Of a DNA stretch of 64,000 nt, positions 50,301 through 56,420 are shown piece after piece. The translations under genes were made by a program, and so were the position numbers. The stretch is from positions 9,982,001 through 10,046,000 of the forward strand of contig NC_135774.1 of NCBI RefSeq assembly GCF_028453695.1, read 5' to 3'. The stretch comes from Augochlora pura. Its lineage: Eukaryota > Arthropoda > Insecta > Hymenoptera > Halictidae. Numbering within the stretch: the stretch's first letter is position 1; each line of letters begins with the position of its first letter. Under the pieces are notes generated by a model that did not search any database, was not told the DNA's origin, and was given only the letters and a program-made list of their open reading frames with translations.

Positions 50301-50607
50301 TTCGAACGATAAAAATAGCATGGCTTTCAGGCCGGTTACGAGAATCCGTGGAAACGTGTCAAGTGACGTTTCGCTCTCGCGTAACGAGCGGCGTCCGCGT
50401 TCGGCCTATTTATGGAAATAACGCTAAACGCCTCACCTTTATGCCGTAATTACTCTCCTCGTAGATGATTGATACGTATCTCCAGCCCATTTTCATTACG
50501 ATGTCCACCATCGCTTTCACCTGGTAGTGGTCGCTCGGTATAGTGCGCGCGAAGTACTCGAACCGTTGTTTGTTCGACAGTTCCGGGCTCGTCGAGAAAA
50601 ACGATAC
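8452..50607 (-). CDS. mtt: Metabotropic glutamate receptor, mGluRB/mangetout type (13 exons, 5' incomplete)
   Basis: This is a class C G-protein-coupled receptor of the mGluR family, acting at the plasma membrane of neurons. Thirteen in-phase exons give 809 codons plus stop. Order of parts: lobes 1 and 2 of the Venus-flytrap domain (50607 to about 17997), nine-cysteine domain (17845 to about 16550), seven membrane helices (about 16530 to 10811), cytoplasmic tail (10731 to 8452). Counted without gaps from conserved anchors, mGluR1 residues T188, D208 and Y236 are kept, as is D318 in the SDGW motif, so the amino-acid backbone of a ligand could be held. K409, which binds the glutamate side chain, is Q. 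Loss of that contact is the known hallmark of insect mGluRB/DmXR (mangetout), so I prefer it to mGluRA. R78 lies in missing exons. The first intron seen is 20.7 kb. Signal peptide and first exons were not found and probably lie past 64000. Confidence 0.88.
8685..10523 (-). other. Last intron of the mGluR gene, with GC-rich island
   Basis: This intron holds no transposon that I recognise. A GC- and CpG-rich block at about 9300-9850 has long accidental open frames on both strands (9458-9850 -, 9328-9716 +). It may be an unmethylated regulatory island, but nothing in the sequence proves it. Confidence 0.5.
10524..10731 (-). CDS. mtt: mGluR exon (end of TM7, proximal cytoplasmic tail)
   Basis: 208 bp, phase 0 in and phase 1 out, acceptor TCGGACAG. 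It encodes LYIILIRPERNVRQSMMPAR and a Ser/Thr/Ala-rich tail ending STIDCWTQSE. The bases after GAAT are GTGAGTGA, a strong donor. If not spliced, the frame adds Cys-Glu and hits a TGA at 10516-10518. Splicing to 8684 instead continues the frame, so I take the stop as intronic. A short isoform from intron retention is possible. Confidence 0.88.
10811..10962 (-). CDS. mtt: mGluR exon (TM6 and TM7)
   Basis: 152 bp, phase 1 in and phase 0 out, acceptor CATTTAG, donor GTAATT. It encodes GFTMYTTCVIWLAFVPLYFG (helix 6, almost identical in all mGluRs) and helix 7 with ITSMSVTISLSASVTIACLF, ending at SPK. Confidence 0.95.
11098..11325. mobile_element. Degenerate TTAA-flanked MITE, CCCTTTGCACTCGA family
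   Basis: After a TTAA at 11094-11097 the sequence reads GCCTTTGCATTGGAGTGGC and stays similar to the element at 12165-12380 through the CGTTCTAAAA and CGAAGCTTAGATT blocks. The right end is not clear, so the end coordinate is approximate. It lies in the mGluR intron 10963-12985. Confidence 0.55.
12165..12380. mobile_element. TTAA-flanked MITE, CCCTTTGCACTCGA family
   Basis: The left flank is TTAA (12161-12164) and the right flank TTAC, one change from TTAA. Inverted termini are CCCTTCGCGCTCGA and CCCTTTGCACTCGA (12 of 14 match). The 216-bp element has no coding capacity. Relatives lie at 11098 and 51820, so this is the best-preserved copy of a dispersed family. Confidence 0.75.
12613..12830. 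mobile_element. TTAA-flanked MITE, CCTTTTGACT family
   Basis: TTAA at 12609-12612 and 12831-12834 flank a 218-bp element with related ends CCTTTTGACT and CCATTTGGCT (8 of 10). It is piggyBac-like by target site. It lies 156 bp from the exon at 12986. Confidence 0.55.
12986..13362 (-). CDS. mtt: mGluR exon (TM3 to TM5)
   Basis: 377 bp, phase 2 in and phase 1 out, acceptor TTCGACAG, donor GTAAGC. It encodes helix 3 with YAALLTKTNRISRIF (the second intracellular loop that contacts the G protein), KRPSFISPRSQLIICSGLVF (helix 4), a Cys in the second extracellular loop (LLVCNSY), helix 5 with CTVYAVLTRKIPEAFNESKH and the start of the third intracellular loop. It is the largest exon of the gene in this window. 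Confidence 0.95.
13363..14820 (-). other. mGluR intron without recognised elements
   Basis: AT-rich DNA with a GC-richer part near 14300-14780. I saw no transposon ends, tandem repeats or additional exon. The open frame at 14406-14594 (+) and its shadow on the other strand have no recognisable homology. Confidence 0.5.
14821..14987 (-). CDS. mtt: mGluR exon (TM1 end, intracellular loop 1, TM2)
   Basis: 167 bp, phase 0 in and phase 2 out, acceptor ACCATCAG, donor GTAAGT. It encodes ITFFVCGVFLKHNDTPVVRA and SGRELSYILLCGILLCYLVT, the near-invariant first intracellular loop and helix 2 of class C receptors, then RPTDIVCSIQR, whose Cys is the extracellular end of helix 3. Confidence 0.94.
15054..15870 (+). 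repeat. Five-copy tandem array of splice-signal-bearing units
   Basis: Units of about 165-188 bp repeat five times inside the mGluR intron 14988-16473. Each begins after a TTTCAG (ending 15059, 15224, 15396, 15584; lost in the fifth copy), runs through a conserved block with TTCTAAAGT, GGAGGCATAAGGACAAGG-like and GTATTCTT motifs, and ends at GTAAGT (15154, 15326, 15514, 15688), followed by TTCTACTTAGATATATG. The repeats are imperfect. Exon-like blocks of 94-117 bp show no shared open frame. It may be a plain minisatellite or a non-coding RNA on the strand opposite to the receptor. Confidence 0.8.
15871..16473. other. AT-rich intron remainder
   Basis: Very AT-rich sequence after the tandem array; no gene or mobile element seen. 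Confidence 0.5.
16474..16632 (-). CDS. mtt: mGluR exon (end of cysteine-rich domain, start of TM1)
   Basis: 53 codons, phase 0 at both ends, acceptor TTAAACAG, donor GTAAAT. It has the last three cysteines (QCIPC and HSTC), the linker RDIPEEFLRPESGWAIG and the first half of helix 1 (AMSFSASGIL). The total of nine linker cysteines matches the family. Confidence 0.92.
16633..17711 (-). other. mGluR intron between the two cysteine-rich exons
   Basis: AT-rich intron of 1.08 kb. No repeat structure or extra exon recognised. Confidence 0.5.
17712..17845 (-). CDS. mtt: mGluR exon (cysteine-rich domain, first part)
   Basis: 134 bp, phase 1 in and phase 0 out, acceptor CTTGCAG, donor GTTCGT (a weak donor). 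It encodes six of the nine cysteines of the NCD3G linker: VCSLPC, then ERCCWHCFNC. This rigid linker transmits closure of the flytrap dimer to the membrane helices. Confidence 0.92.
17997..18146 (-). CDS. mtt: mGluR exon (end of ligand-binding domain)
   Basis: 150 bp, phase 1 to phase 1, acceptor CTTCAAG, donor GTGAGC. It encodes LSGDRFKFDKNGDGPARYNI, the conserved F-x-GDGxxRY turn, and YKWVRVGKYLEGELRLNMS, the last strands of lobe 1. A donor used five bases elsewhere would break the frame, so the boundaries are well fixed. Confidence 0.92.
18549..18784. mobile_element. Degenerate piggyBac-type MITE, CCCTAGAACGAC family
   Basis: The left end reads TTGAACACTAGAACGAC and the right end, reversed, TTGACCCTAGAACGACC. 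Ends starting CCCTAGAA are like those of the original piggyBac element. Both flanks are TTGA, one base from TTAA, consistent with decay. The interior has the palindrome GGGGTTACCGGTGACCCC. It lies in the intron 18147-19096. Confidence 0.5.
19097..19203 (-). CDS. mtt: mGluR exon (LCDAMKP motif)
   Basis: 107 bp, phase 2 in and phase 1 out, acceptor ATTTTAG, donor GTGATG. It encodes AMHEDLCYGKPGLCDAMKP and GTELLKYLHKVDFEG, close to the GLCDAMKP stretch of vertebrate mGluRs. The two cysteines are seven residues apart, as in the conserved disulfide. Confidence 0.92.
19215..19765. repeat. Minisatellite of AAATAAAATGCATTCA-like units filling an intron
   Basis: Nearly the whole 616-bp intron 19204-19819 consists of about 35 degenerate 15-16-bp units around AAATAAAATGCATTC, with variants CATCC, TACCC and AATCC. 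The many in-frame ATG and TAA give accidental frames on the - strand that run out of the neighbouring exon. Confidence 0.85.
19820..19994 (-). CDS. mtt: mGluR exon carrying the K409-equivalent position (Q)
   Basis: 175 bp, phase 1 in and phase 2 out, acceptor ATTTTAG, donor GTAACA. It encodes EFWEDHFKCRYPNASK, a second disulfide cysteine in YTEVCTT, and AFEDQLQFVSDAVMAFVYAF. Counting back from the second Cys of the LC...LC pair in the next exon (mGluR1 C439) with no gap, mGluR1 K409 falls on the Q of EDQ. That lysine binds the glutamate side-chain carboxylate in mammalian mGluRs. Confidence 0.93.
20255..20320. repeat. 20-bp inverted repeat (hairpin)
   Basis: GGAAACTATGAAACGGGCGT at 20255-20274 pairs with ACGTCCGTTTCATAGTTTTC at 20301-20320 with 18 of 20 matches across a 26-base loop, in the intron 19995-20871. 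It could be a mobile-element remnant or a structured RNA; the arms are shorter than in a typical microRNA precursor. Confidence 0.55.
20872..21123 (-). CDS. mtt: mGluR exon (lobe 2, SDGW motif)
   Basis: 252 bp, phase 1 in and phase 1 out, acceptor ATACAG, donor GTGAGC. It contains GCIIFGSDQEVAGVMRAV, then WIGSDGW, whose Asp corresponds to mGluR1 D318 that contacts the ligand amino group, and NNRRNPWFV, the conserved stretch that leads into the FW-E-F-C block of the next exon. Two NXS/T sites (NAT, NLT) could be N-glycosylated. Confidence 0.93.
21386..22144. mobile_element. piggyBac-type MITE with subterminal tandem repeats
   Basis: TTAA at 21382-21385 and 22145-22148 flank 759 bp. The inverted termini are CCTCTTCCCGTGC and CCCCTTCCCGTAC (11 of 13). 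Near the right end (about 21975-22130) units with ATGTTTGGCCCAAGTA and TCGCGAGTCTGACTCGC repeat about three times, and the left end has GCTCGACGAAACTCGGGC. Such subterminal repeats often serve as transposase binding sites. No transposase frame remains. Confidence 0.78.
24860..24940. repeat. Three-copy 26-bp tandem repeat
   Basis: The unit ACAATTTATTTTAAAATCAG plus TAGTAA occurs three times in a row, the last slightly changed. Confidence 0.85.
27540..27577. repeat. (CT)n microsatellite
   Basis: A run of about 17 CT dinucleotides with one TTT interruption near the right end. Confidence 0.95.
27609..27818. mobile_element. TTAA-flanked MITE, CACTTTACCGACCGG family
   Basis: TTAA at 27605-27608 and 27819-27822 flank 210 bp with inverted termini CACTTTACCGACCGG and CACTTTATCGACCGG (14 of 15). 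The interior is AT-rich and non-coding. It is the cleanest of the CAC-type TTAA elements here. Confidence 0.8.
28453..28810. repeat. Degenerate tandem repeat, TTTGTCTGATCA units
   Basis: About ten units of 30 to 55 bp around TTTGTCTGATCATAGTATTTG. Later units gain spacers such as AACCAGATCTTAATCTACTT. The core resembles the dispersed TGTCTGACCA motif seen at 55.6-64 kb. Confidence 0.75.
28866..29045. repeat. AT-rich tandem repeat, TATACTTATTATAATATCGATTT units
   Basis: About six degenerate units of roughly 28 bp built on ACTTATTATAATATCGATTT, next to the exon at 29611. Confidence 0.75.
29611..29755 (-). CDS. mtt: mGluR exon (lobe 2 of ligand-binding domain)
   Basis: 145 bp, phase 0 to phase 1, acceptor GGTTGCAG and donor GTGAGT. 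It encodes AFEELEELLGKNEICIAVKE through AEEIAYDNIVEKL and KTKPRARG, the lobe-2 helix and strand that follow the tyrosine of the binding pocket in mGluRs. A 20.7-kb intron precedes it and an 8.5-kb intron follows. Confidence 0.9.
30961..31340. repeat. Purine-rich tract with 38-bp tandem units
   Basis: Almost every base of the + strand is A or G over about 370 bp. From about 31080 to 31250 a unit of about 38 bp (GGTAAAATAAGAATAAGAAA and AGAAAGAGAGA) repeats five times. A long homopurine strand can adopt triplex (H-DNA) structure in vitro. Confidence 0.85.
31926..32689. mobile_element. Possible TA-flanked element with CAGGGTRG ends
   Basis: The left end is TA-CAGGGTAGTTCTGATAA, and the right end reversed is CAGGGTGGGCCATG. 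Only 8 bases of the inverted termini agree and the right flank is not a clean TA. The start resembles the 2192 element, so a decayed MITE is possible. Confidence 0.3.
33184..33232. repeat. (AAAATAGAT)n short tandem repeat
   Basis: About five copies of a 9-bp unit AAAATAGAT. Confidence 0.85.
34880..34921. repeat. (GA)n microsatellite
   Basis: Interrupted GA run within a larger purine-rich stretch (about 34855-34940). Confidence 0.9.
41341..41370. repeat. (CT)n microsatellite
   Basis: CT dinucleotide run of about 13 units, followed by more pyrimidine-rich sequence to about 41430. Confidence 0.9.
41755..41926. mobile_element. Left-truncated second copy of the CCCTCTTAGTAC MITE
   Basis: The right end reads GACTCTTTTGGTTGGTAGTA then AGAGGG followed by TTAA (41927-41930), matching the right end of the element at 5132-5366. 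The shared interior includes TTTTCTTAATATTTTTATTAA-like sequence. The left TTAA end is not visible, so the start is approximate. Confidence 0.6.
42895..42916. repeat. (GA)n microsatellite
   Basis: GA run of about 11 units that ends in a G tract. Confidence 0.9.
43391..43800. repeat. Tandem duplication of about 215 bp
   Basis: The stretch starting TCTATAATTATATATATTTA at 43391 recurs from about 43606 (TCTATGATTACATATATTTA), and both copies share ATTAATATTG, CTTTTATAT, ATGTATT and AAAACAT blocks in order. The copies are diverged, so the duplication is old. Confidence 0.65.
44217..44259. repeat. Mariner-like fragment shared with 58068-58110
   Basis: AACTGATAATTATTATTAAT followed by CGTTGTTGGA is identical in both places over 30 bp, then diverges slightly (GGTAATGTTCTTA here, AGAAACGTTCTTA there). 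In the other copy it follows a mariner-like end. Confidence 0.65.
44352..44471. mobile_element. 120-bp MITE with perfect TTAGGGTGTCCCAT inverted ends
   Basis: TTAGGGTGTCCCAT at 44352-44365 is repeated as its exact reverse complement at 44458-44471. If the TA of each end is the target duplication, the element proper is GGGTGTCCCAT...ATGGGACACCC. Size, TA and ends suit a Tc1/mariner-type MITE. Confidence 0.72.
45482..45697. mobile_element. TTAA-flanked MITE, CCCCTTGCT family
   Basis: TTAA at 45478-45481 and 45698-45701 flank 216 bp with inverted termini CCCCTTGCTGTAC and CCCCTTGCTATAT. The first nine bases are identical. It is related in its ends to the outer element at 58327-59760. Confidence 0.75.
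47400..47960. repeat. Degenerate repeat region with four 21-bp GAATATTC units
   Basis: Over 47819-47903 the 21-bp unit GCGAATATTCGTTAAAAACA plus T occurs four times with few changes. Around it, from 47400, motifs such as CGAAGCAAATGT, CACCAGAAACGTG and CGTTAGAAACATATGCG recur in longer degenerate units, so the tandem block seems an expansion inside an older repeat. Confidence 0.8.
48768..49230. repeat. AT-rich minisatellite of about 30-bp units
   Basis: About 15 units around TTTTACTTTATTATATAAAA plus TTGTACA. The left units are nearly identical, the right ones more diverged. Confidence 0.9.
50437..50607 (-). CDS. mtt: mGluR exon (ligand-binding lobe), first exon found
   Basis: 57 codons, phase 0 at both ends. 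Acceptor ATTACAG, donor GTGAGG. It encodes SFFSTSPELSNK, then RTIPSDHYQ and YVSIIYEESNYGIK. The T of FSTSP, the D of PSD and the Y of SNYG fall gaplessly on mGluR1 T188, D208 and Y236, which hold the alpha-amino and carboxyl groups of the ligand. The preceding exon (expected to end ...IPQ) was not found between 50608 and 64000. Confidence 0.93.
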
Positions 50608-51430
50608 CTGTAATCATAATAAACGTCCGTCGTCAGTAGGAAACCGCTGCGCACAATTATCCATGATTCATGAATAAAACGAACGTAGAAAGATCATATT
50701 TTGACTGGGAATAAATTTAATTTAAAAAATAGTCGGATTCCATTTTCATGATCAGAAATAAAAAATTGAAACAAACTCGTCGATTAGATATCGAATAAAC
50801 TTCAGAAAATCTAGGAAAAACAATTGTTCAAGCAACTTCAAAGTTCCGTTCGCGTAATTGCGACAGCGACTGTACGGGAACGACGTGACTGTACCATAAA
50901 TCGCTGGACTGATTAAGCAGAAAGTTTTACGCCTCGTCGAAGGCCAGCTGTTCCGATTCTCCGCACTGTAAAAGCCGGGCAAGAGTGTTCTACCGGGAAA
51001 TTTAGGATGGTAATAAGGTTTTTTAATTAGCGGCCGCTGACGTAGCGTTCGAAGGTGTCGGCGACTATCGTCGTGAACCGAATCGGGCCTAGAACGTTCC
51101 GGTTCAAACCTGCCCTTATCGCGGAGCTTTCAATTATCGTAGACGCTCGAGACTACTGCCCCCCTCTTATCTAGTCTTATCTGGCCGGCAAAACGAAAGG
51201 AAATACGATCGAAATATCACCGCGGAACCGGTTTATCGATCCACTTCGAAGAGTTTCTCGTTATGGGTTCTTCCACGAACAGCTCTCCCCATGCCCAGGC
51301 TAAAGCTTCCAATTAGCTCGCGGATATATCCCTTTAGACCCTTGCGAATTTGCATGAAATGCAAATAAGAACGGAAAGTACGCTTAAATTAAGAATTATA
51401 TCGGCCTAATCAAATTTATCTTCCGTTGTC

Positions 51431-51530
51431 NNNNNNNNNNNNNNNNNNNNNNNNNNNNNNNNNNNNNNNNNNNNNNNNNNNNNNNNNNNNNNNNNNNNNN
51501 NNNNNNNNNNNNNNNNNNNNNNNNNNNNNN
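51431..51530. other. Assembly gap of 100 N
   Basis: Exactly 100 N, the conventional length for a gap of unknown size. It abuts a long GA repeat, which probably caused the break. Predicted frames across it are meaningless. Confidence 0.98.
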
Positions 51531-51617
<87 letters not shown>

Positions 51618-51634
51618 AAGAGAGAGAGAGAGAG
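51531..51634. repeat. (AG)n microsatellite at gap edge
   Basis: 43 uninterrupted AG units (51531-51616), then CAAG and more AG. The true length extends into the gap. Confidence 0.97.
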
Positions 51635-51819
51635 CAAACGGAGTCGTTCGGTCGTAGCAAGTCCTCGTTCGGCGGGAAAATGGTTCGTTTAAAACGTCGA
51701 TGAAATAAGAAGAATCTACTTTCAGTCATCTGTAAATTATTTACCCTATTGTTCGAAAATATTCGAACGTTTGTAGGGTTTTTTCCGAGTGCGAAAGGTA
51801 GAATAATCGTAAGTCTTAA

Positions 51820-51985
51820 CCCTTTGCACTCGAGTGGTGATTTTGAGACACCGCTAAAATTGTTCCATCACATTCCTAGATAATTTTTAAACCAACAAAG
51901 CTTAAATTTGAAAAACTATTAAATCGTGACAGTGTTAGACTAATATACAAGAGTCATTTTCGTGTACATAAAAGAGTAACTTGTT
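51820..51985. mobile_element. Right-truncated MITE, CCCTTTGCACTCGA family
   Basis: TTAA (51816-51819) is followed by CCCTTTGCACTCGAGTGGTG, matching the left end of the element at 12165. Similarity continues for about 150 bp; no right terminus was found. Confidence 0.6.
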
Positions 51986-54900
51986 ACTTGTTACTGTTAT
52001 TGTTATCCAATGTTACTTATTGCCATTTATTATATCGCCGCGGAGTTGCGTAGTATTAATATGTAATATATTAATTACAATATTTCCCAACAATAATCCC
52101 TACAGATTTTTTACTCTAACATCTTAAAAAAACCGAATTAAACAAGCAAGCTATTGCCAACCCATATAAAGAGAATAAATATTTATTTGAGAATGATTGA
52201 CGGCAATGACATAATAATATGTTATTTTATTACGACCAACGTCGGTGAAAGATATATCATTCATTTCGGTAGCTAAATTTCAACTGAGTGAATGAATGAG
52301 AAGACTATTATTATGGGTATTGTGTTATTTTGTAAAATATTCTGAGGATTCGTTCAAAAATGGCTGGTACAATGGGAATAATGGATAATGGTATTTTAAT
52401 ATCTGATATATTATGTACAATATATTGTATCAAATTTGTGCGATGGGTTTCGACATGGACATTTTTCGGCAGCAAACGAAACAGTCAGGCTATTGTTATT
52501 TCATGAAATACTGTCGAAAATTCGGACGGAAAAATTGGCCGCGTTCGATGTTATAATACCTTCGCGGCTGTCAGCTGCCGTAACGTTTGCTCATTTAGGG
52601 TAGATTTTGCGGCGGGGCGCAGCCTTCCGAAAACCGGAGTCAGACACCCTACGCTTGATTTCACTTCTCTGACACTTCGCGATAGTTAAGTAGAACGCTC
52701 GTGTATATGTTTTCCCTATTAGCTCGGAAATCCTATGACCGATATGGATCAAACTTTGCGAAGTTACCCTCCGGTACTCTGGCTGAACACATAAGCCACC
52801 ATGAGACCTTAGAACCTACGCTTTTACCCTGGTTATGGTTACGTGGTTACCGTCATTGTTCGACGGTAATGGCAGTTCCCGTAGTCTGGGACGCGTTCGT
52901 TCCGCGGAGGGAGAAACGTGAAGAAATAAGCATGGAGTATATGAAAATAAAACGAAAGAAACGTAATGAAATTATTTACTAAAATTGTTTTATCCATGGA
53001 CTAAGTATAAATTTTCCCTTCCACGTCGATGATATCAGTAAGTCCAAAATAAGAGACTATACGCACTGGAATCTTTGTAAAAATTGTATATAAATTTTAA
53101 AAATGTATTCAAATATACCAGTCGAGATCATAAAATTTAACTATCGCTTATTTTGCAATAAAGAAGCAAAAATTTGGCGTTAAACAAGTTTTCTAAACGC
53201 ATAAAGGACCTCTAGCAGTATTGAAGTTTTAAATTCTAAATTTTGGAGCTACCAAAAAAGTTCTGTAATCTTTTTCTAAGGACAATCCAGGAAGTAATTA
53301 ACAAATTTCACAACGAGCGCAAACATTCCGTGGCACGTGTGGAGAATTGAATTTTTCACCGCGCAACGTTTACACAAGCCGAGCGAAGCGCAGCGACGGC
53401 CGGAGAATTTTCCACCAAAAATCTTCTGTTCCTATTCCGCTTATTTTTGGTCCATTTTCTGCGAATTCTCTGACGAGACCTGATAATCTGTATACTTTCC
53501 TATCGGCATTGGAACGCGTTTGGTAGTAATCGCGATCAGTTCGTCGCGGGAGGGACGCTCGAGCGTCGGGACGTTTGCATTTTTACCGACCGTGTCGCAT
53601 CCCGAGGTCGCTGCGAAATTGCGAATCTCTTTGTGAGGAGACGGGAACGACGTTATCGTTAATTGAAACGGACCGGCTGCGTCCAAACCGCGCGAAATTG
53701 CAGGCTCGGCCCCGGATACCTCGATAAAAGCGAAATAGAGGAGCCCCGCACTCGGCACCGTCGCCTCTCCACGGCCGATCGCGAAACGATAGTTTTTAGG
53801 ATACTAATGCTTACGTCCGCGCGAGAAGATAGCTTTGACGCCTGCTTTTACTAGTCAGCGGACTTCCGAGAGTTCCACTCGCCCGACTATATGATTTCGC
53901 GAGTGCTGCATTATGTATTTCTTTTATCGTCACGGCTCACTGAAAACTCTGACACTTATTTTCCTACAAAGTGTTCGTCATTATTGTCTGAGAACGTAAA
54001 AATATATTCTTCTGAGAATATTAATTTCCTGAGACGTATTATCAAGGGTATATTATTTGTTCATGGAAATAGGATGTGTTCATATGTATTGATTATATTG
54101 TTTATATATATATAATCCTATCAATAGGATTTGTTCATAAAAATATTAATAGTGTAAGAATGATGTTTTTTATTTTTGAAGTTAGAACGTGTGTCTGAAA
54201 TTGAATAGAACTCTGAGAATTTTATTATTCATATTTCCAAGCAGAATGTGAGTTTAAGTATCTAATTATAATACTGTTTATTTTTCTGTCCAAGGTGTAA
54301 TAGTAATCTCAAAATAATTTTACTTACTTTAGTTGAAAGTATGTACATTAAGTGCATTAAATGCAGATTTATTTTTGAATTTGCGACGTATGTCTGAGAC
54401 TTAATAGTGCTTCAAGAATTTTATCATTAATTTTATTATTGACATTAAGTACTTAATAATTATGTTATTTATTTTTCTAATTAAAAGACATAAATGATAT
54501 ACCGTCCATCGAGTATCCGAGAATTATAAATTCTGTGTACATATATCATTTACAATTTTGTTCGCCAATTTTCCCAGCATAGTTAATTTACCTTGAGACA
54601 GCACTTTCCCATAGATAAAAGCACGCGGAAATTTAAATGAACCTCCCGAAATTACACGCTTAAACAGCAACATTTGCATTCCGAATGCAAATGGACCCGA
54701 TCTCTCCAAGTGTTAACCCTTTCGGTAAGGTACACATGTCCGCGACTCACGCGACATTATACGCTAGGCCTGACTATCCGACGCACGATAATATCCTACC
54801 TGCGCACCGTGCAAAAATATCTCGCATTCTCCGTATACGTCGCATAATACAATTCCAACGAAATACAAGCGGAGAATTCGCGGAATCTCGAACCGGTCTC

Positions 54901-55599
54901 TGTAGCCGACAATGAAAAATAGAGACGCCCCTACCGAGGCGGAATGAAATCCCATTCCCCCCCCCCCCCCGCCGTTTCGTTTCGGCGAAAAACCACAAAT
55001 TGTTAATATTTGCATTGGTAGCCTGGATATCGTTTTGTCTATTAAGCCCCTCCCGCAAGGGTGAACTGTACCGCGAAATTGACCCGGCCGTGTCGGGCGC
55101 GACATGGATCCGCGTTCACGGTGGGTAATTTTGCCTTCCATTTTGTTGCGTGCCACACGAGGAAGCAAAATCGATGCCGGGGCTTTCAATTGAAAAAAAA
55201 AGTGCCGTGATCAATGGACCGTTCCCCGGACCGGAACTCCGAGATCCGTGAGATATCGTTCCCCCCGTTGAGCACACCGCCGTGTAACATTAGAAAAATT
55301 AAACCCTCCCTTGCACCAGATAATCGCGGGACCGTTCGTCGATTAGGATTTAGTTCTCGGGGGGAAACAAATGACCGATTTAAAGTCGGCCGGCTTTTAC
55401 CTCGTTACGCGGTTCGCCTATTCCTTTAGCGCTCGAGGATTATGTTCAGTCTTGGTAGTATATTTCAGTGTTTGTCTTCCCCTTTTTACATTGCACGCAC
55501 TGTTTATAGGAATTCGATCTAGCTCAATAGTATTACACGAACTATTCTTCACGTTCTACGAATTTAATCGCATATCAGTTTTTTTACTGTGTATACTTG

Positions 55600-56420
55600 A
55601 TTAATTTGTCTGATCATGGTTGGATGCCTCTACTTCGTATTTTCAATTGAAAATGAGAAAGATAGGTAAATATATTTTTCTATGACTAAGGAAATTTTTT
55701 CTATAACATTGTCAAGTACGCGTATTATTTAAACTGTCAATTGTGTCTGACCATTAATGACTATTTCTACTAAATAGTTTGTAAACAGATATAAAACAAA
55801 AAAGAACTAAGGAAGTTCACTCGATCGAAGGTTTGCTGTTGACGAAATAAATTCTCGAAGCTCATTGTGTACGTGTGACATTAACCACCTCCGACCATTA
55901 CACACTGTTTCTACGCGACATGCTTTAATTAAACTTAAGTGGAAAGTATACGGTATCACTTTTTCGTGCCAAGATTCGTTGCCGAGGAAATGAATTGCGG
56001 AAGCTCGTCGAGCTGTCGCGTCTGCCAACTACCGCACGCGTCTACTTAACTGTACACAAGGAAGAATACAAATAGAAAGTATGAAAATATATCCTCGCAG
56101 AGAGGTACGTTGTATGGGAAATAAATTTTAGCAACTCAACGATACCCGTGAAATTTAATTACCAGCTTGTCTGACCCGCGCTGGTTGATTTTACTTAACT
56201 TTTTACGCGTTCAAATGAAATAAAAGAAGATATAAACTGAAGATGTAAACTGAAAAATATCTTTAGAATGTGCCTGATTGTTATTAATTTCTCTGACCTA
56301 AGTTCGATTTTTCTACTTTATAGTTTACGAGAAAGGATAATATTTAAAAGCAAATTAATTATGCAAGCTCCCCAGATTTTGAAACTGTTTGATCAATGCG
56401 TCCGATCACCGCTTATTGTT
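55600..56420. repeat. Dispersed TGTCTGACCA / TTCTACTTAA motif region
   Basis: Motifs like TGTCTGAYCA, often followed 20-30 bp later by TTTCTACTTAA or TTCTACTA, recur about every 100-200 bp (for example near 55610, 55745 and 56170). They also recur around 58200, 59770, 59910 and 62320-63950. It looks like an ancient, eroded tandem repeat. Confidence 0.4.

Larger units (their letters stand above)
29756..50436 (-). other. 20.7-kb mGluR intron
   Basis: No coding exon of any gene was recognised in this intron. It holds the elements and repeats listed separately (30961-31340, 31926-32689, 33184-33232, 34880-34921, 41341-41370, 41755-41926, 42895-42916, 43391-43800, 44352-44471, 45482-45697, 47400-47960, 48768-49230). 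GC-rich blocks lie near 34450-34860, 37750-38280 and 39160-39540. Long frames in them, for example 37818-38465 (+) and 42652-43281 (-), have overlapping open frames on the other strand and no known domain. A cis-regulatory role is possible for so large an intron but cannot be read from the sequence. Confidence 0.55.

Noticed and set aside
51406..51729. Frames translated through the N gap and AG repeat
   Set aside because: Artefacts of N and dinucleotide repeat.
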